In this document: one piece after another, positions 27,985 through 37,499 of the stretch
How the letters are laid out: each line of letters begins with the position of its first letter
Position numbering within the stretch: position 1 is the stretch's first letter
From: Atriophallophorus winterbourni
Taxonomy: Eukaryota > Platyhelminthes > Trematoda > Plagiorchiida > Microphallidae
DNA length: 64,000 bases
NCBI GenBank assembly: GCA_013407085.1
Contig: JACCGJ010000305.1
Span: 62,001-126,000 of the forward strand
Direction: 5' to 3'
Notes under the pieces: model-generated
Seen by the model: only the letters and a program-made list of their open reading frames with translations
What the model was told of the DNA's origin: nothing
Databases searched by the model: none
Position numbers and translations under genes: made by a program

Positions 27985-30425
27985 CCTCAAATTCAAATTC
28001 AAAGATTTATGGTTAAAAAAGTTAATACTTTACAACACCACAGGATAACGGTATTAATAAAACATGAAAAAATACAAAAGTATAAAAGCAATAGAGAATA
28101 TCAAATGTAAGGCTCACGAATGTTATTCTTTTGCATATGTAAGTCCAATTTCACTTCAAACGCCGCCAGGCAAGGAGAGTCCACCACATGTTGGGGTAGG
28201 GAATTCCAAAGAAATATAGCACGTATGGCGAAAAATGGCGCCGACAGTCAATACGGGAACTTGGGACGTAAAGGGATAAGGTATGTCCGCGTGTCACTTT
28301 CCCATCACACACATCAAGCAAGTGTTTTAGTGGATGTCCTTCGGTAGACACAATTCTATAAGTCAGAATAATATCGCGTCGTATCCTCCTTTGGGTAAAG
28401 TCGCATAGACCCAGACGTCGCAATCTTTCGGTGTACGGAACATTGCGAAGACCCATCACTAACTTTGTTGCTCTATGATAGATTTTATCGAAGAGAGCAA
28501 TATCCTTTCGCAGCCAAGGAGCCCAGACCTCTACCGCATACTCTATCGTAGGGCGAAGGTAGACATTTATTATCCTTGGTAACGTTACCAGAGAGAATCT
28601 TCCCAATATTCTTCGAAAGATACCCAACAATCTGTTTGCCCGTCGATATGTGTTTTGGCAGTGCGCTGTGCTCGTCAGGTTCCCGCTAATCCACACTCCA
28701 AGATCTTTTTCTAACGAGCTCCATGCTAGGTTTTCAGTTCCCAATCGATATGACCAAGGAACATTCTTGCCAAGATGGAGCATCTTACATTTCTGTATGT
28801 TGAATGACATGTCATTCATGGCCGCCCAATTCGACACGCTGTCCAAATCCGTTTGCAGTTTCTCACAATCCTATGCAGAACTTATTGTCGTCCGAATTTT
28901 CATATCATCCGCGAACAGGACCATTTTGGACGATATGAGGGGGGTAAATCCTTTATGTACAACAGAAAGAGGAGCGGGCGTAGCACAGACCCTTGTGGGA
29001 CTCCACTGGTGGTTTTGAACGTTTGGGATAGCGCTCCGTTAACTTTAACTCGGGCGTCGCGATCTGACAGATAGTCGCACAACCATGAGATGAGTGGATC
29101 ACATATTCCTAAACGCATCAGTTTTTGAAGAAGCAAATGATGATTGACTCTGTCAAAAGCTTTCGAAATTTCTAGGTAACAGACGTGAATGCAAGAACTT
29201 TTATCCATCTCCTTTGTCCAGTCGTCTAACGTGAGGAGAAGATTTGTGAGACAAGATCGGTGTGATCGGAATCCATGCTGCGCTGGCGAAAACAAATTAT
29301 GCGATTCGAAGTGTGCAACTATTCTTTCCGAGACTATACGTTCCATGAGCTTAGCAATAACAGGTAAAAGTGTGACGGGACGATAATTTGCAGCGTCAGA
29401 TCGGCAACCGCCTTTGAAGATAGGTGTTATCACGCCGGACTTCCAATCTTTCGGTACAACTCCCTTAAACAACGAATAGTTAAACAGGCTGGAGAGCGGT
29501 TCACAAAGCTGACGGTGACAGAACCTGAGCACATCCGGTGTGATGCCATCCGCTCCTGGGGATTTTCTTACCTCTAGTTTGAGCAAATGACTTGCAACAA
29601 TCATTGGATTTATCGAAATATCGCACAACGTTTCGATTCCTGTTTCAATTGAATACGCAGAACTTTCCACTAAAACCTTTGGCACGAACACCTTAGAATA
29701 GTAAATTGCCAGAACATTAGCGGTTTCTAACGCTATTTCAGTTATTTTTTCGCCATTCTGGATGGGAAAAATTCCTGGTTTGACTTTTGCTTTCGCGTTC
29801 ATGATTTTGTATAATAACTTAGGGTTGCGTTCCATTTTCGACAGGAGCATCAATTGGTGCGCTTCTTTATCCTCTCGAATGAGCGCAGTCACTTTGTTGC
29901 GTAACATACGGAAATGTTGCCAAGAAGTAGAAGTAGTGTTGGCTTTATGCTGCACCCACGCTGCTCGCTTCAGTGCTATCCACTTTTTTGTTCTGCTGCG
30001 GACAACAAAACGAAGTTCATCGACGCACCTTTTCTGAACGATCTGCGAGTTCTCGTCTATCTTCATTTTCAGAAAACCTACAAGCTCGTTCTATTGCGAG
30101 TCAGCGGTTATATTGTCCGTCTGAAAGTGCGGAATCTGCACGAGCGATTTACTCAGGGCCAATTTATCTACCCGTCGAACCACCCCATTCGGAGTAAGCG
30201 ATTGCTGAGTACTGCAAACATAGTCGAACACAAGCACTGAATGGTCGCTAAGACCCAGTGGAGCATGGAATTCGATCGCTTCGATAGATTGTTCCTCCGA
30301 TGTTAACACCAAATCCAAGACAGAGGGGCGGTCAGAACCTCTCCTCCGGGTGCATTCGTTGATGGTTGTATAACGGGATTGAATCTAGTACCTCACGACG
30401 ACTACTGTCGTCGGCCCGGAGAGAT
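27985..30425 (-). pseudogene. CR1-3: endonuclease end, full RT and 3' UTR
   Basis: Minus-strand CR1 ORF2 in three pieces. 30425-30091 is the end of the endonuclease (VLDLVLTSEEQSIEAIEF, GLSDHSVLVF). 30066-28900 is the RT core (LEVRKSPGADGITPDVLRFC, GVITPIFKGGCRSDAANYRP, YLEISKAFDRVNHHLLLQKL, SGVPQGSVLRPLLFLLYIKD, SCSRMI before the active site). 28846-28151 is the C-terminal domain (APWLRKDIALFDKIYHRATK, RRIRRDIILTYRIV). The active site FADD is destroyed by a frameshift near 28900. The 3' UTR ends in a TTTGAA-type tail at about 27985. 5'-truncated. Confidence 0.88.
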
Positions 30426-30540
30426 TAAGACGTCTCTTTTTTATCAAATATAATTCCACAGGTGTGCTTTTTCTGGTGGACACCCCCATGCAGAAATAAG
30501 TGTACTACTGGTTAACACCTGCGCAACGTCCAATCCCATG
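30426..30540. other. Short unassigned stretch between two CR1 copies
   Basis: About 115 bp with no ORF or repeat match. Confidence 0.4.
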
Positions 30541-31385
30541 AGATTCAAGACTCAAGATTCAAGGATTTATGGTACAAAAAGCTCTTGCTGTACAACACCA
30601 CAGGATATTCGTATAAGGACAATAAATATATATATAAAATAAAATTAAGTCATTCGGAAAAAATGTCATGTAATGTCTCGGTATGATGGGGAAAATTATA
30701 TTCGTTTGGATAAAGATCATGTTATATAAACGGGTTGTAGGGTGGCACTAGTTAGCAAAAATATATCCAATATATCCAATCGTTTTACTAGATGATAGAA
30801 AACAAACGCGCACCGAATAGAAGAACCGACGGCAGTTCCGGTGAGAATGTGGAATGTCAAATTCTAGTGGGTGAGTACGTGTGGCATGTCTTGACCGGAG
30901 GCGAAATAGATGCACAGAGGGTGCATCTTTGAGTTCATTATGCTATAAGTTAGGATTAGATCAACTCGAACCCTGCTGCGAGGCAGTGTATCCAATTTAA
31001 GTTGAACCAGTCGATCCTTATATGGTAGGTTGCGGAGACACTCAACCATTTTAGTTGCTCTGTGATAAATCCACTTGAGTAGCGTGATGTTCTTTTGTAT
31101 CCATGGTGCCCAAGCTTGCGCTGGGCATGGGGAATGTTTCACGGGAAAATGTCCGAAAATAAGCCGAAGCATACCTAGCATGCGGCTAGCTCGGTTGTAG
31201 ACTGCTTCGCATTGCATGCTATTCTTAAGTCTTTCACTAATCCATAATCCGAGATCCTTTTCTTTTTTTGTCCTTCCAGTTGTTTCAACACGAAGTTGTA
31301 TGAGAATAGGAAATCATTACCTATTCGCAAAATTTTACACTTTCTAAAGTTGAATGGAAGTTTGTTTCGCTCTGACCAGTTTTAA
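30541..31385 (-). pseudogene. CR1-4: RT C-terminal part and 3' UTR
   Basis: Minus strand: WISERLKNSMQCE, AVYNRASRMLGMLRLIFGHF, QAWAPWIQKNITLL, YHRATKMVECLRNLPYKDRL and RVRVDLILTYSIM. A 3' UTR follows, with 'ttgtacagcaagagcttttt' and a CTTGAAT-type tail at 30541-30570. Its UTR matches the fragments at 56016-56235 (minus) and 60870-60975 (plus). 5'-truncated with frameshifts. Confidence 0.82.
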
Positions 31386-32974
31386 CATGTCGCGAACATG
31401 TAATAATTTAGGATATTTCGCGATACTACACCAGTAGAACACCACATCGCCACCAGTGGTCCTCCGATTTACGGAAGACCGAGGCGATTACCGTCAGAGA
31501 AGTTGCAGATCGCGCGCAAAGAGTTCCAGCACATGCTACAATTAGGCATTATACGGCCATCTAGTAGCCTCTGAACCTCTCCGTTACTTATGGTGTGCTT
31601 CTTTCTGTTCCGTCAATATCGCCTTCCACACTGTTTTTCTGACCTGTCATTATCCTATTGCTTTACGGACCCTTGTGCTTATTTTGACCTTGATTTACTG
31701 CGCACAATTTGTCGTAATCTCCATTGCGTGGGACGGTCGGACATTTGAACTTGATTTGATTTTTGACTCGTGTACGTAACATGGTACGTACTCTATATTG
31801 TTTTGACATTGACCCGGATTTTACCCGGTTGACCCCAATATTTGAGGTATGTTTTTAATATATTTTGATGGCCTCAATACACTACCGCTTTTATAGACAA
31901 ACCCGCTTTGGGTTCTGATATACCTCTGGGATTTTGCTCGTCACACAACTTGGGACGTTTCATTGATTGTGAAATACAATCAAAATATGGCCCCGAAAAA
32001 GACCCTAAATGATTGGCACCCTGTGGTGATTATTGTAAACTGAACAAGGCGACGGTATCTGATAGGTACCCCATTCCGAATATTTAGGACCTAACGGCCA
32101 ATATTCACGGTTGTAGCATTGTCAGCACAAGAGACCTGGTTAGGGCATACAACCAAATCCCAGTAGCTGTAGTGGATATACCAAAGACGACCGTTACTAC
32201 GCCATTTGGCCTCTAGGAGTTTGTGCGGATGCCGTTAGGTCTACGCAATGCGGCTCAAACCTTCCAGCGTTTTATGAACCAGGTTTGCCGAAGCCATGAT
32301 TTCGCGTACGTTTAGCTCGACCATGTACTGATCAGTAGCTCCACTAAGGACGACTATGTTCGTCACCTTGCGACACTATTTGATCGTTTGTCCAGTCATG
32401 GGGTTACGATCAACGCGATTAAGTGCAGTTTTCGTCAGACAACAGTCGATTTCCTAGGTCATAGGCTCTCGGCTTCTGGTATTCAACCACAGGAAGAAAT
32501 CAGGGGAACAACCCTAAACTTCTCAGAGCCCACCACCTTTGAGGAGCTTAGACGGTTTCTTGGGCTAGTAAACTTTTATCGCCGTGTTATCCTACAATGA
32601 TCGCGCGTCTCCCAGTCATTAAGCGATGTACTCCGTGTCAACGTTAGGACGTTATGTTTAACGAACGAAGTCAAATCGGCATTCACGTCGCTCAAAATGC
32701 ATATCGCCGATATCACATCCCTCAACCACTATCGGCCACATGTACCTCTGTCGTTATTCACGGACGCATCTGCTGAAGCAGTGGAAGCAGTGCTCCAACG
32801 GTATGTTGACGGCTCATGGTTCCCGATGTCGTTTTTCTAGAGGCGACTCCAACCGGCAGCGACTCGGTATAGCACATTCGGTCGGGAACTATTAGCAATA
32901 AACCTGAGGATCGAACACACACGCCACCTTCTGGAGGGCAGGCAGTTCACCGTATTAACTGATCATAGGCCCTT
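31386..32974 (+). pseudogene. gypsy-D: Ty3/gypsy RT-RNase H remnant
   Basis: Plus strand: VEHHIATSGPP, ARKEFQHMLQLGIIRPSSS, then a 392-bp insertion (31594-31985), and MAPKKTLNDWHPCGDYCKLN, TVTTPFGL (stop) EFVRMPLGLRNAAQTFQRFM. The active-site region is degenerate (AYV-stop-LDH). It continues with FLGHRLSASGIQPQEE, LRRFLGLVNFYRR and RNase H (LFTDASAEAV; RYSTFGRELLAI; VLTDHRP). At least five stops. It is the same broad lineage as gypsy-A. The element is cut at 32974 by the LTR of element C. Confidence 0.85.
31594..31985. mobile_element. 392-bp insertion in gypsy-D with TATGG target duplication
   Basis: Flanked by TATGG (31589-31593, 31986-31990); removing it rejoins the RT frame cleanly. It starts TGTGCTTC and is T-rich with no ORF, so it may be a solo LTR, though it ends ATCAAAA rather than CA. 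No second copy in the window. Confidence 0.55.
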
Positions 32975-33273
32975 TGTTGAGGAAATATTATTATTTTCCT
33001 CAAAAACTCATTATAACCTATAATTTATGATTCTCGATTCTGATTGGTCCATTTTGTCGGCCATAATGATTCAGTGTATAAATACACATGAGCCGCAGCC
33101 TAATGGCTTTTCGGTCAGAGACTGTGAAGCTCTTTGTCTAAACGGCCTGCCTTTGTTCTTGCTACGCGTAGTGTTGTGTTAGTTAGTCAATTGTGACTAA
33201 TAGCATAAAACTTTTACAGTGTTAAACATTTTGGGTAATTATTACTTGGGTTCTACTCGCGTAATATATAACA
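32975..33273 (+). repeat. Element C (CsRn1-like gypsy) 5' LTR
   Basis: 299 bp, TGTTGAGGAA to ATATAACA, between the gypsy-D coding end and the element C Gag. It is followed within 5 bp by 'tggcgacggttat', a likely tRNA primer-binding site of the TGGCGAC type used by CsRn1-like elements. The 3' LTR is not in the window, so the boundaries rest on the TG/CA ends and context. Confidence 0.65.
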
Positions 33274-33299
33274 TTATTGGCGACGGTTATTTTTTTTAA

Positions 33300-33472
33300 A
33301 TGGATCGGAGTAAATTGAAAATATTGCTCGAACAGCAAATAAAGTTGATGGAATTGTTAGTTCAAAGTGAAATTCCAGCGAGCAACAATGCTTCAGCTTC
33401 GATGGTATTTCTAATAGTATCCATGAATTTAATTTCGACGCTGAGGCTAATGTCACGCTCGAGACGTGGTTC
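33300..33472 (+). pseudogene. Element C Gag, N-terminal part
   Basis: From ATG 33300: MDRSKLKILLEQQIKLMELL, typical of CsRn1-group Gag N-termini. A frameshift near 33400 is followed by a region reading DAEANVTLETWF just before gypsy-A. Gag continues at 41773. Confidence 0.75.
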
Positions 33473-33877
33473 TGTAGTGAACTGCTTCCACTTTGTAACT
33501 TCGTATTTTGTACATACAATTTTTGGCCCTGTATAGTGATTCGTTTTCTTGGCCATGTATACTATGTCTGTATCAATGCTTGTACAACATACTTTGAGGC
33601 GGTCAATACAATTTCGAACTGGAATTTGTCTTCTCCCGTGGTTGCGAAGTCTGTGTGCGTCACTCTGTGTTGGAACTGTGATTAACGGATTCTCCAACAT
33701 TTTAGCGCTTTCTGTACCTTGGATTCCATTTCTTGGATTTTCTTGTGTGGATTACTTCGCTATCGTTGGACGTTACGGATCTTTATTTAGACATTTGCTC
33801 CTTTGGTATTTTAGTGAGTTCTTTCCATTTTTGCCATTTTGTGTGTAGTGCTAGACTTATATTTTTGGTCCACTACA
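33473..33877 (+). repeat. gypsy-A 5' LTR
   Basis: 405 bp, TGTAGTGAACTGC to GGTCCACTACA, matching 41369-41772 with only scattered differences. The two LTRs are still highly alike, so this insertion is fairly young relative to its neighbours. Confidence 0.93.
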
Positions 33878-33976
33878 TAATTGTCGAGCCCTTTGAACCG
33901 CAATTTTTTTCATTTACGATGAATTCGTATTTGTAAATTTTTGGCCCATTTTTGGAATACTCACTTTACCCCCACC

Positions 33977-33992
33977 ATGAGCGATTCCTCTT
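33977..33992 (+). pseudogene. gypsy-A gag start, cut by element B
   Basis: ATG at 33977 followed by MSDSS; the frame resumes at 37500 (LSKDPQTLQLQ) after element B. The CTCTT target duplication of B lies at 33988-33992 and 37495-37499. The MSDS start is shared with the gag fragment at 27427. Confidence 0.8.
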
Positions 33993-34557
33993 TGTAAGGT
34001 TCAAAGTAGTTTGAAATTCTTCTTTCCCCTTCGACATTCCTTTTATTTTGAACTTAGTTACAAAACTTGAATTTTGTGAAATAGATTTTGCTTGTGTTTT
34101 ATTTGCCTACAGTATTTTGATATAAAACATTTCTTTTTGTAATTATTTTATTGGAAATCTTCTGTTCACATATTTGGTGAAGCTTTTGTTTTAATTCATT
34201 GTTGAGGCCATTGTCGGTCATTGTTGCGGAATTTGGTTGCCATTTTGGGCACTTGTATTTTGACACCACTTTTGGGTGTCTTGTCTTTGATAGACATTTT
34301 GGACGGCAATTTTGGTAACTCCTTTCATTTTATTTATATCTCAGGTCGTCATTGAACTTGTTTGCATTGATATAATTGATTCTGGAGTATTTTGGCTCCA
34401 CTGTTTGCTGTACGTTCCTATACAGTTGAGGTTTGTCTAATTATTGTTGTTGTAATTGTTGCTAATTACAGTACCGTATAACATCCGAATTGTGGTTTTG
34501 AATTTGTCGAACTAAGAAACGGGTGGAATACGCGTTACTCACGTCACAGACGTTACA
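33993..34557 (+). repeat. Element B 5' LTR
   Basis: 565 bp, TGTAAGGTTCAAAG to GACGTTACA. It differs from the 3' copy by small indels, including about 16 extra bases near 34320. The following sequence 'gtactcaactcggtgcattg' is the likely primer-binding region. Confidence 0.92.
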
Positions 34558-35161
34558 GTACTCAACTCGGTGCATTGAAGCATTACCGTTTTTGAAACAA
34601 TACTGAACTTGGAATTGCAACAATTCGACTTTTGATTTGTACCGTATTTTCTCAACTGGAGAAATTACTGTGGTCAATTTGGATCGTTTCAATTGGATTT
34701 GCGTCACAACTTGATTTGACTGTTGCAGTATTTGTCTCAACCGGAGAAAATACTCGTTTTGTTTCATTGCAACTGAAGCAGTATTGAACTTGGTCGACGC
34801 TCAGCTACGTCGTCAGTATCGGTTAACGTACCTGATCTATCATCAGGGTGAATCTGTGCGGATTGGAACGTTGAAGTCAACTTGGAATTGCAACAATTCG
34901 ACTTTTGATTTGTACCGTATTTTCTCAACTGGAGAAATTACTGTGGTCAATTTGGTTCGTTGAAGCAGTACTCATCTTGGAATTCGATTTGTATCGTATT
35001 TGTCTTAATTGGAGAAAATACAGTACTGAACTTGGAATTTGATTCTTCTCGAACTTGGCGAGAAGTGCAGTTGAAGATTCGCGAATCAATTCAGTTTACA
35101 ATATCGGTGACGTCCCTTTTTATTTGTTTCCTTTTTTCCCTTTGAATCCTTTAGTATAAAA
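34558..35161 (+). other. Element B leader, non-coding
   Basis: Leader between LTR and ORF. It contains an imperfect internal repeat of the block 'tttgatttgtaccgtatttt' (34635-34655, 34900-34920 and related copies near 34720 and 34990, in either orientation), spaced by 'ggagaaa.tac' blocks. No ORF of note. It may hold packaging or primer functions. Confidence 0.5.
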
Positions 35162-36055
35162 ATGCCTGAACATTTAGCAAGTTTAGTGCGTGGTTCGGTT
35201 AGGTCCCTAAAAGATAGTCACAATGGTGCGGACGATTTTGAATCACCATCTGTTGGTAGACATGATCTTGACTGTAGCTGTGCACCTTCTAAACGGGCAC
35301 TTGAATTGGAGCAAGATTTAGCGATTGCTAATGCTACAATCTTGAAATTAACTTATGGTACCTGTCATAAACGAGCTTCAGACCTAGCTTGTACTGTGGC
35401 CCACTCAGTGTTAGATGAGTTATTTGGAGAGGCCCGACGATTGATTGGCCAGTCAGAAGGCTTCGCTGTTCTTGCTTCGTCAATGCATAAATGTCAGGTT
35501 GCCCTCACTCTATTGGACTGCCAGGCGGTTTTGAATGCAAGTGACACTTTAGAGTATATTGTGCATATATTACCGGCTGTGTTCCAGCAACAGTGGACTG
35601 ATCTGAAGAATGCTGTATACTGCGAGGGATTAGAAATTACTTTTCAGCAACTCACAGACTTTGTGACACGTCGAGATCTTATTGATTGGAGTCGATTTGG
35701 TCAGTTGTGTAAATGTTGCCAAAAGGATTCCATAGCAAGGCATGTTAGCATCGTTGAGTGCCAAGAAACGGTTTCTATTGATGTAAATTTGATGGGTCTT
35801 GACGTTTGTGCTGTCGGTTGTTCTCGGGAAGCTGAGTTAACTGACACTAAATTAGCTCAGTCGGATTTTGTGACTGATTGTCAAGAAAGGGTTGTTATTG
35901 ATGTAAAGTTGAAGGATCTTGATGTTTGTGTTGTCGGTTGTGCTCACGAAGCTGAGTTACCTGACACTGAATTAGCTCAGTCGGATTTTGTGACTGAATT
36001 TCCCGACACTAATTCAGATACGAGTGAGAGCAAGCCTGGTACACTTATAAAGTAG
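35162..36055 (+). CDS. Element B ORF: BEL Gag-derived protein with C-terminal repeats
   Basis: 297 codons from ATG 35162, fully open. Residues about 75-170 resemble the Gag helical domain of BEL/Pao elements (KCQVALTLLDCQAVLNASDT, LEYIVHILPAVFQQQWTDL), as does 44558-44928 of element E (MQNCETALSQMNCDADLDS, LELVVYELPHELQD). The C-terminus holds two 40-residue repeats (35762-35881 and 35882-36001; IDVNLMGLDVCAVGC and IDVKLKDLDVCVVGC). There is no protease or RT. It ends SKPGTLIK-stop where the hammerhead repeat begins, so the natural C-terminus may have continued into 36526-36755. A nucleic-acid-coating role is inferred from the Gag similarity only. Confidence 0.7.
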   Translation: MPEHLASLVRGSVRSLKDSHNGADDFESPSVGRHDLDCSCAPSKRALELEQDLAIANATILKLTYGTCHKRASDLACTVAHSVLDELFGEARRLIGQSEGFAVLASSMHKCQVALTLLDCQAVLNASDTLEYIVHILPAVFQQQWTDLKNAVYCEGLEITFQQLTDFVTRRDLIDWSRFGQLCKCCQKDSIARHVSIVECQETVSIDVNLMGLDVCAVGCSREAELTDTKLAQSDFVTDCQERVVIDVKLKDLDVCVVGCAHEAELPDTELAQSDFVTEFPDTNSDTSESKPGTLIK

Positions 36056-36127
36056 CGAGTAGACGCGAACTTCAATTCAAATTGCGCCATCCGTCTACAC
36101 AAATACTAGTTCGAAACGCGTAGAGTC

Positions 36128-36188
36128 CAGCGGATACGCATAGCTGATGAGAGGCAAAAACCTCGAAACCGGTCCTGTGCTCCCGGTG
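36128..36188 (+). ncRNA. Hammerhead ribozyme, type I, copy 1
   Basis: Core CTGATGA (36144-36150), stem II GAGG/CCTC with a CAAAAA loop (36151-36164), GAAA (36165-36168), stem III ACC/GGT (palindromic, 36168-36173) and cleavage triplet GTC (36172-36174), cut expected between 36174 and 36175. Stem I pairs GCATAG (36138-36143) with CTGTGC (36175-36180), then an internal loop (ATAC/TC) and an outer helix CAGCGG (36128-36133) with CCGGTG (36183-36188), five of six pairs. The stem III palindrome without a loop suggests activity as a dimer, as in short-stem-III animal hammerheads. All invariant core bases are present. Confidence 0.85.
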
Positions 36189-36384
36189 AGATTTTAGCGT
36201 TTCGGAATGGTATTCTACTTCTAACTAGCCTGGAGTTGTAATAACCATCGCAGCAACAGGCCGTTCGATCAGTTGGGACTTAGTTTAATCCCTTCAGCTA
36301 CTTAGGAAAGTAGCGAGTAGACGAGAATTCAGTTATTAATTACGCCACCGTCTACACAAAATACTAGTCGAAACGCGAAGAAGT

Positions 36385-36447
36385 CAGCGGATACGCATAG
36401 CTGATGAGAGGCAAAAAACCTCGAAAACCGGTCCTGTGATTCCGGTG
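36385..36447 (+). ncRNA. Hammerhead ribozyme, type I, copy 2 (probably impaired)
   Basis: Core CTGATGA (36401-36407), stem II GAGG/CCTC with a CAAAAAA loop, then GAAAA instead of GAAA (one extra A at 36424-36427), ACCGGTC, expected cut 36433/36434. The inner stem I has one mismatch (GCATAG against CTGTGA); the outer helix is as in copy 1. Expected cut sites are 259 nt apart, the size of a released monomer. Confidence 0.78.
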
Positions 36448-36503
36448 AGATTTTAGCGTTTCGGAATGGTATTCTACTCTCACCTGAAACCTATTCAGCT
36501 CCA

Positions 36504-36755
36504 ATGAATAGTAAGCCTGGTTCACATGACACTGAGTCAGCCGAAAGGGGGGCGACAGATGGTAGCCATGACAATCCATATGATTGGAGTAAAGTGTTCC
36601 GTTGTGTACCTGATGTGTTATTTGTGTTTCGATCTCATGATACACTAATAATAATTTGCAAATTAGATTTGTTTGATTGGCGCGAGATGTCGCTGTTTGA
36701 GGATGAAATACACAAGGCTCGTTTGGGCGGGGTTGCATGCATAAGCTACTTGTAG
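36504..36755 (+). pseudogene. Element B downstream frame (BEL-like)
   Basis: 83 codons, MNSKPGSHDTESAERG then DWSKVFRCVPDVLFVF and LFDWREMSLFEDEIHKAR. The SKPG start repeats the end of the 35162 ORF (SKPGTL), suggesting one protein interrupted by the hammerhead repeat. No recognised domain. A stop at 36753 is followed by module S. Confidence 0.5.
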
Positions 36756-36895
36756 GGGACGGTGGCAGAACCGGAGGACGTGGTGGGTCTTATTCTGGCA
36801 AACTATTTCCCTATAAAAAAGCCACATGTGTCCAATGATGGCAATGCGACGTGGCGTGTGTGACTCGCCACTAAATAAAGTCATTTGCTGCACGG
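36755..36895 (+). repeat. Module S, copy 4 (near the 3' LTR of element B)
   Basis: 'ggaggacgtggtggg', 'ccctataaaaaagccac' and 'tgtccaatgatgg', then a 'gactcgcca' block shared with copy 1 (1745-1885, minus). The short frame PEDVVGLILANYFPIKKPH is readable here and resembles VPEDVVG of the CR1-2 copy. Confidence 0.7.
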
Positions 36896-36949
36896 AATTC
36901 GTTATGGTATTCGTTGTACAGTTAGGCCTAGAAAGAATTTGGTCGGAGG

Positions 36950-37494
36950 TGTAAGGTTCAAAGTAGTTTGAAATTCTTCTTTCCCCTTCGACATTCCTTT
37001 GATTTTGAACTTAGTTACAAAACTTGAATTTTGTGAAATAGATTTTGCTTGTGTTTTATTTTCCTACAGTATTTTGATATAAACATTTCTTTTTGTAATT
37101 ATTTTATTGGAAATCTTCTGTTCACATATTTGGTGAAGCTTTTGTTTTAATTCATTGTTGAGTCCATTGTCGGTCATTGTCGCGGAATTTGGTTGCCATT
37201 TTGGGCACTTGTATTTGGCTTGTATTTTGACACCACTTTTGGGTATCTTGTCTTTGATAGACATTTTGGACGGCAATTTTGGTCGTCATTGAACTTGTTT
37301 GCATTGATATAATTGATTCTGGAGTATTTCGGCTCCACTGTTTGCTGTACGTTCCTATACAGTTGAGGTTTGTATAATTATTGTTGTTGTAATTGTTGCT
37401 AATTACAGTACCGTATAACATCCGAATTGTGGTTTTGAATTTGTCGAACTAAGAAACGGGTGGAATACGCGTTACTCACGTCACAGACGTTACA
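36950..37494 (+). repeat. Element B 3' LTR
   Basis: 545 bp matching 33993-34557. It is preceded by 'aatttggtcggagg', a short purine-rich stretch. It is followed by CTCTT, the target duplication, and then by gypsy-A gag. Confidence 0.92.
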
Positions 37495-37499
37495 CTCTT

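Larger units (their letters stand above)
36045..36509 (+). mobile_element. Retrozyme-like tandem repeat with two hammerhead ribozymes
   Basis: 1.7 tandem units of about 258 bp (unit 1 36051-36308; partial unit 2 36309 to about 36478), starting 'agtagcgagtagacg'. It is flanked by near-identical 16-bp direct repeats 'agcaagcctggtacac' (36029-36044) and 'agtaagcctggttcac' (36510-36525), a likely target duplication in the element B ORF. Each unit holds one type-I hammerhead motif. Tandem hammerhead units of this size are characteristic of animal retrozymes. Confidence 0.75.
33993..37494 (+). mobile_element. Element B: non-autonomous BEL-derived LTR element
   Basis: 3502 bp with LTRs at 33993-34557 and 36950-37494, TGTAAGGTTC to GACGTTACA, and a CTCTT target duplication. 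The LTR ends (TGTAAG...GTTACA) and the primer site ('actcaa' with a following tggc/cggtg block) resemble those of BEL/Pao element E (43604-44027). Inside are a Gag-like ORF (35162-36055), a hammerhead-bearing repeat (36045-36509), a second short frame (36504-36755), module S, and a BEL-like terminal segment ending NLVGGV right before the 3' LTR. No RT, protease or integrase is present, so it must depend on enzymes from another element. Confidence 0.88.

Noticed and set aside
35162..36055. Host gene with Cys-rich repeats
   Set aside because: It lies between matched LTRs with a target duplication and resembles BEL Gag.
36151..36230. Hammerhead cleavage at the CCGGTG end of the hairpin instead of GGTC
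   Set aside because: That reading puts G at the cleavage position and leaves stem I unpaired, whereas GTC at 36172-36174 pairs stem I well.
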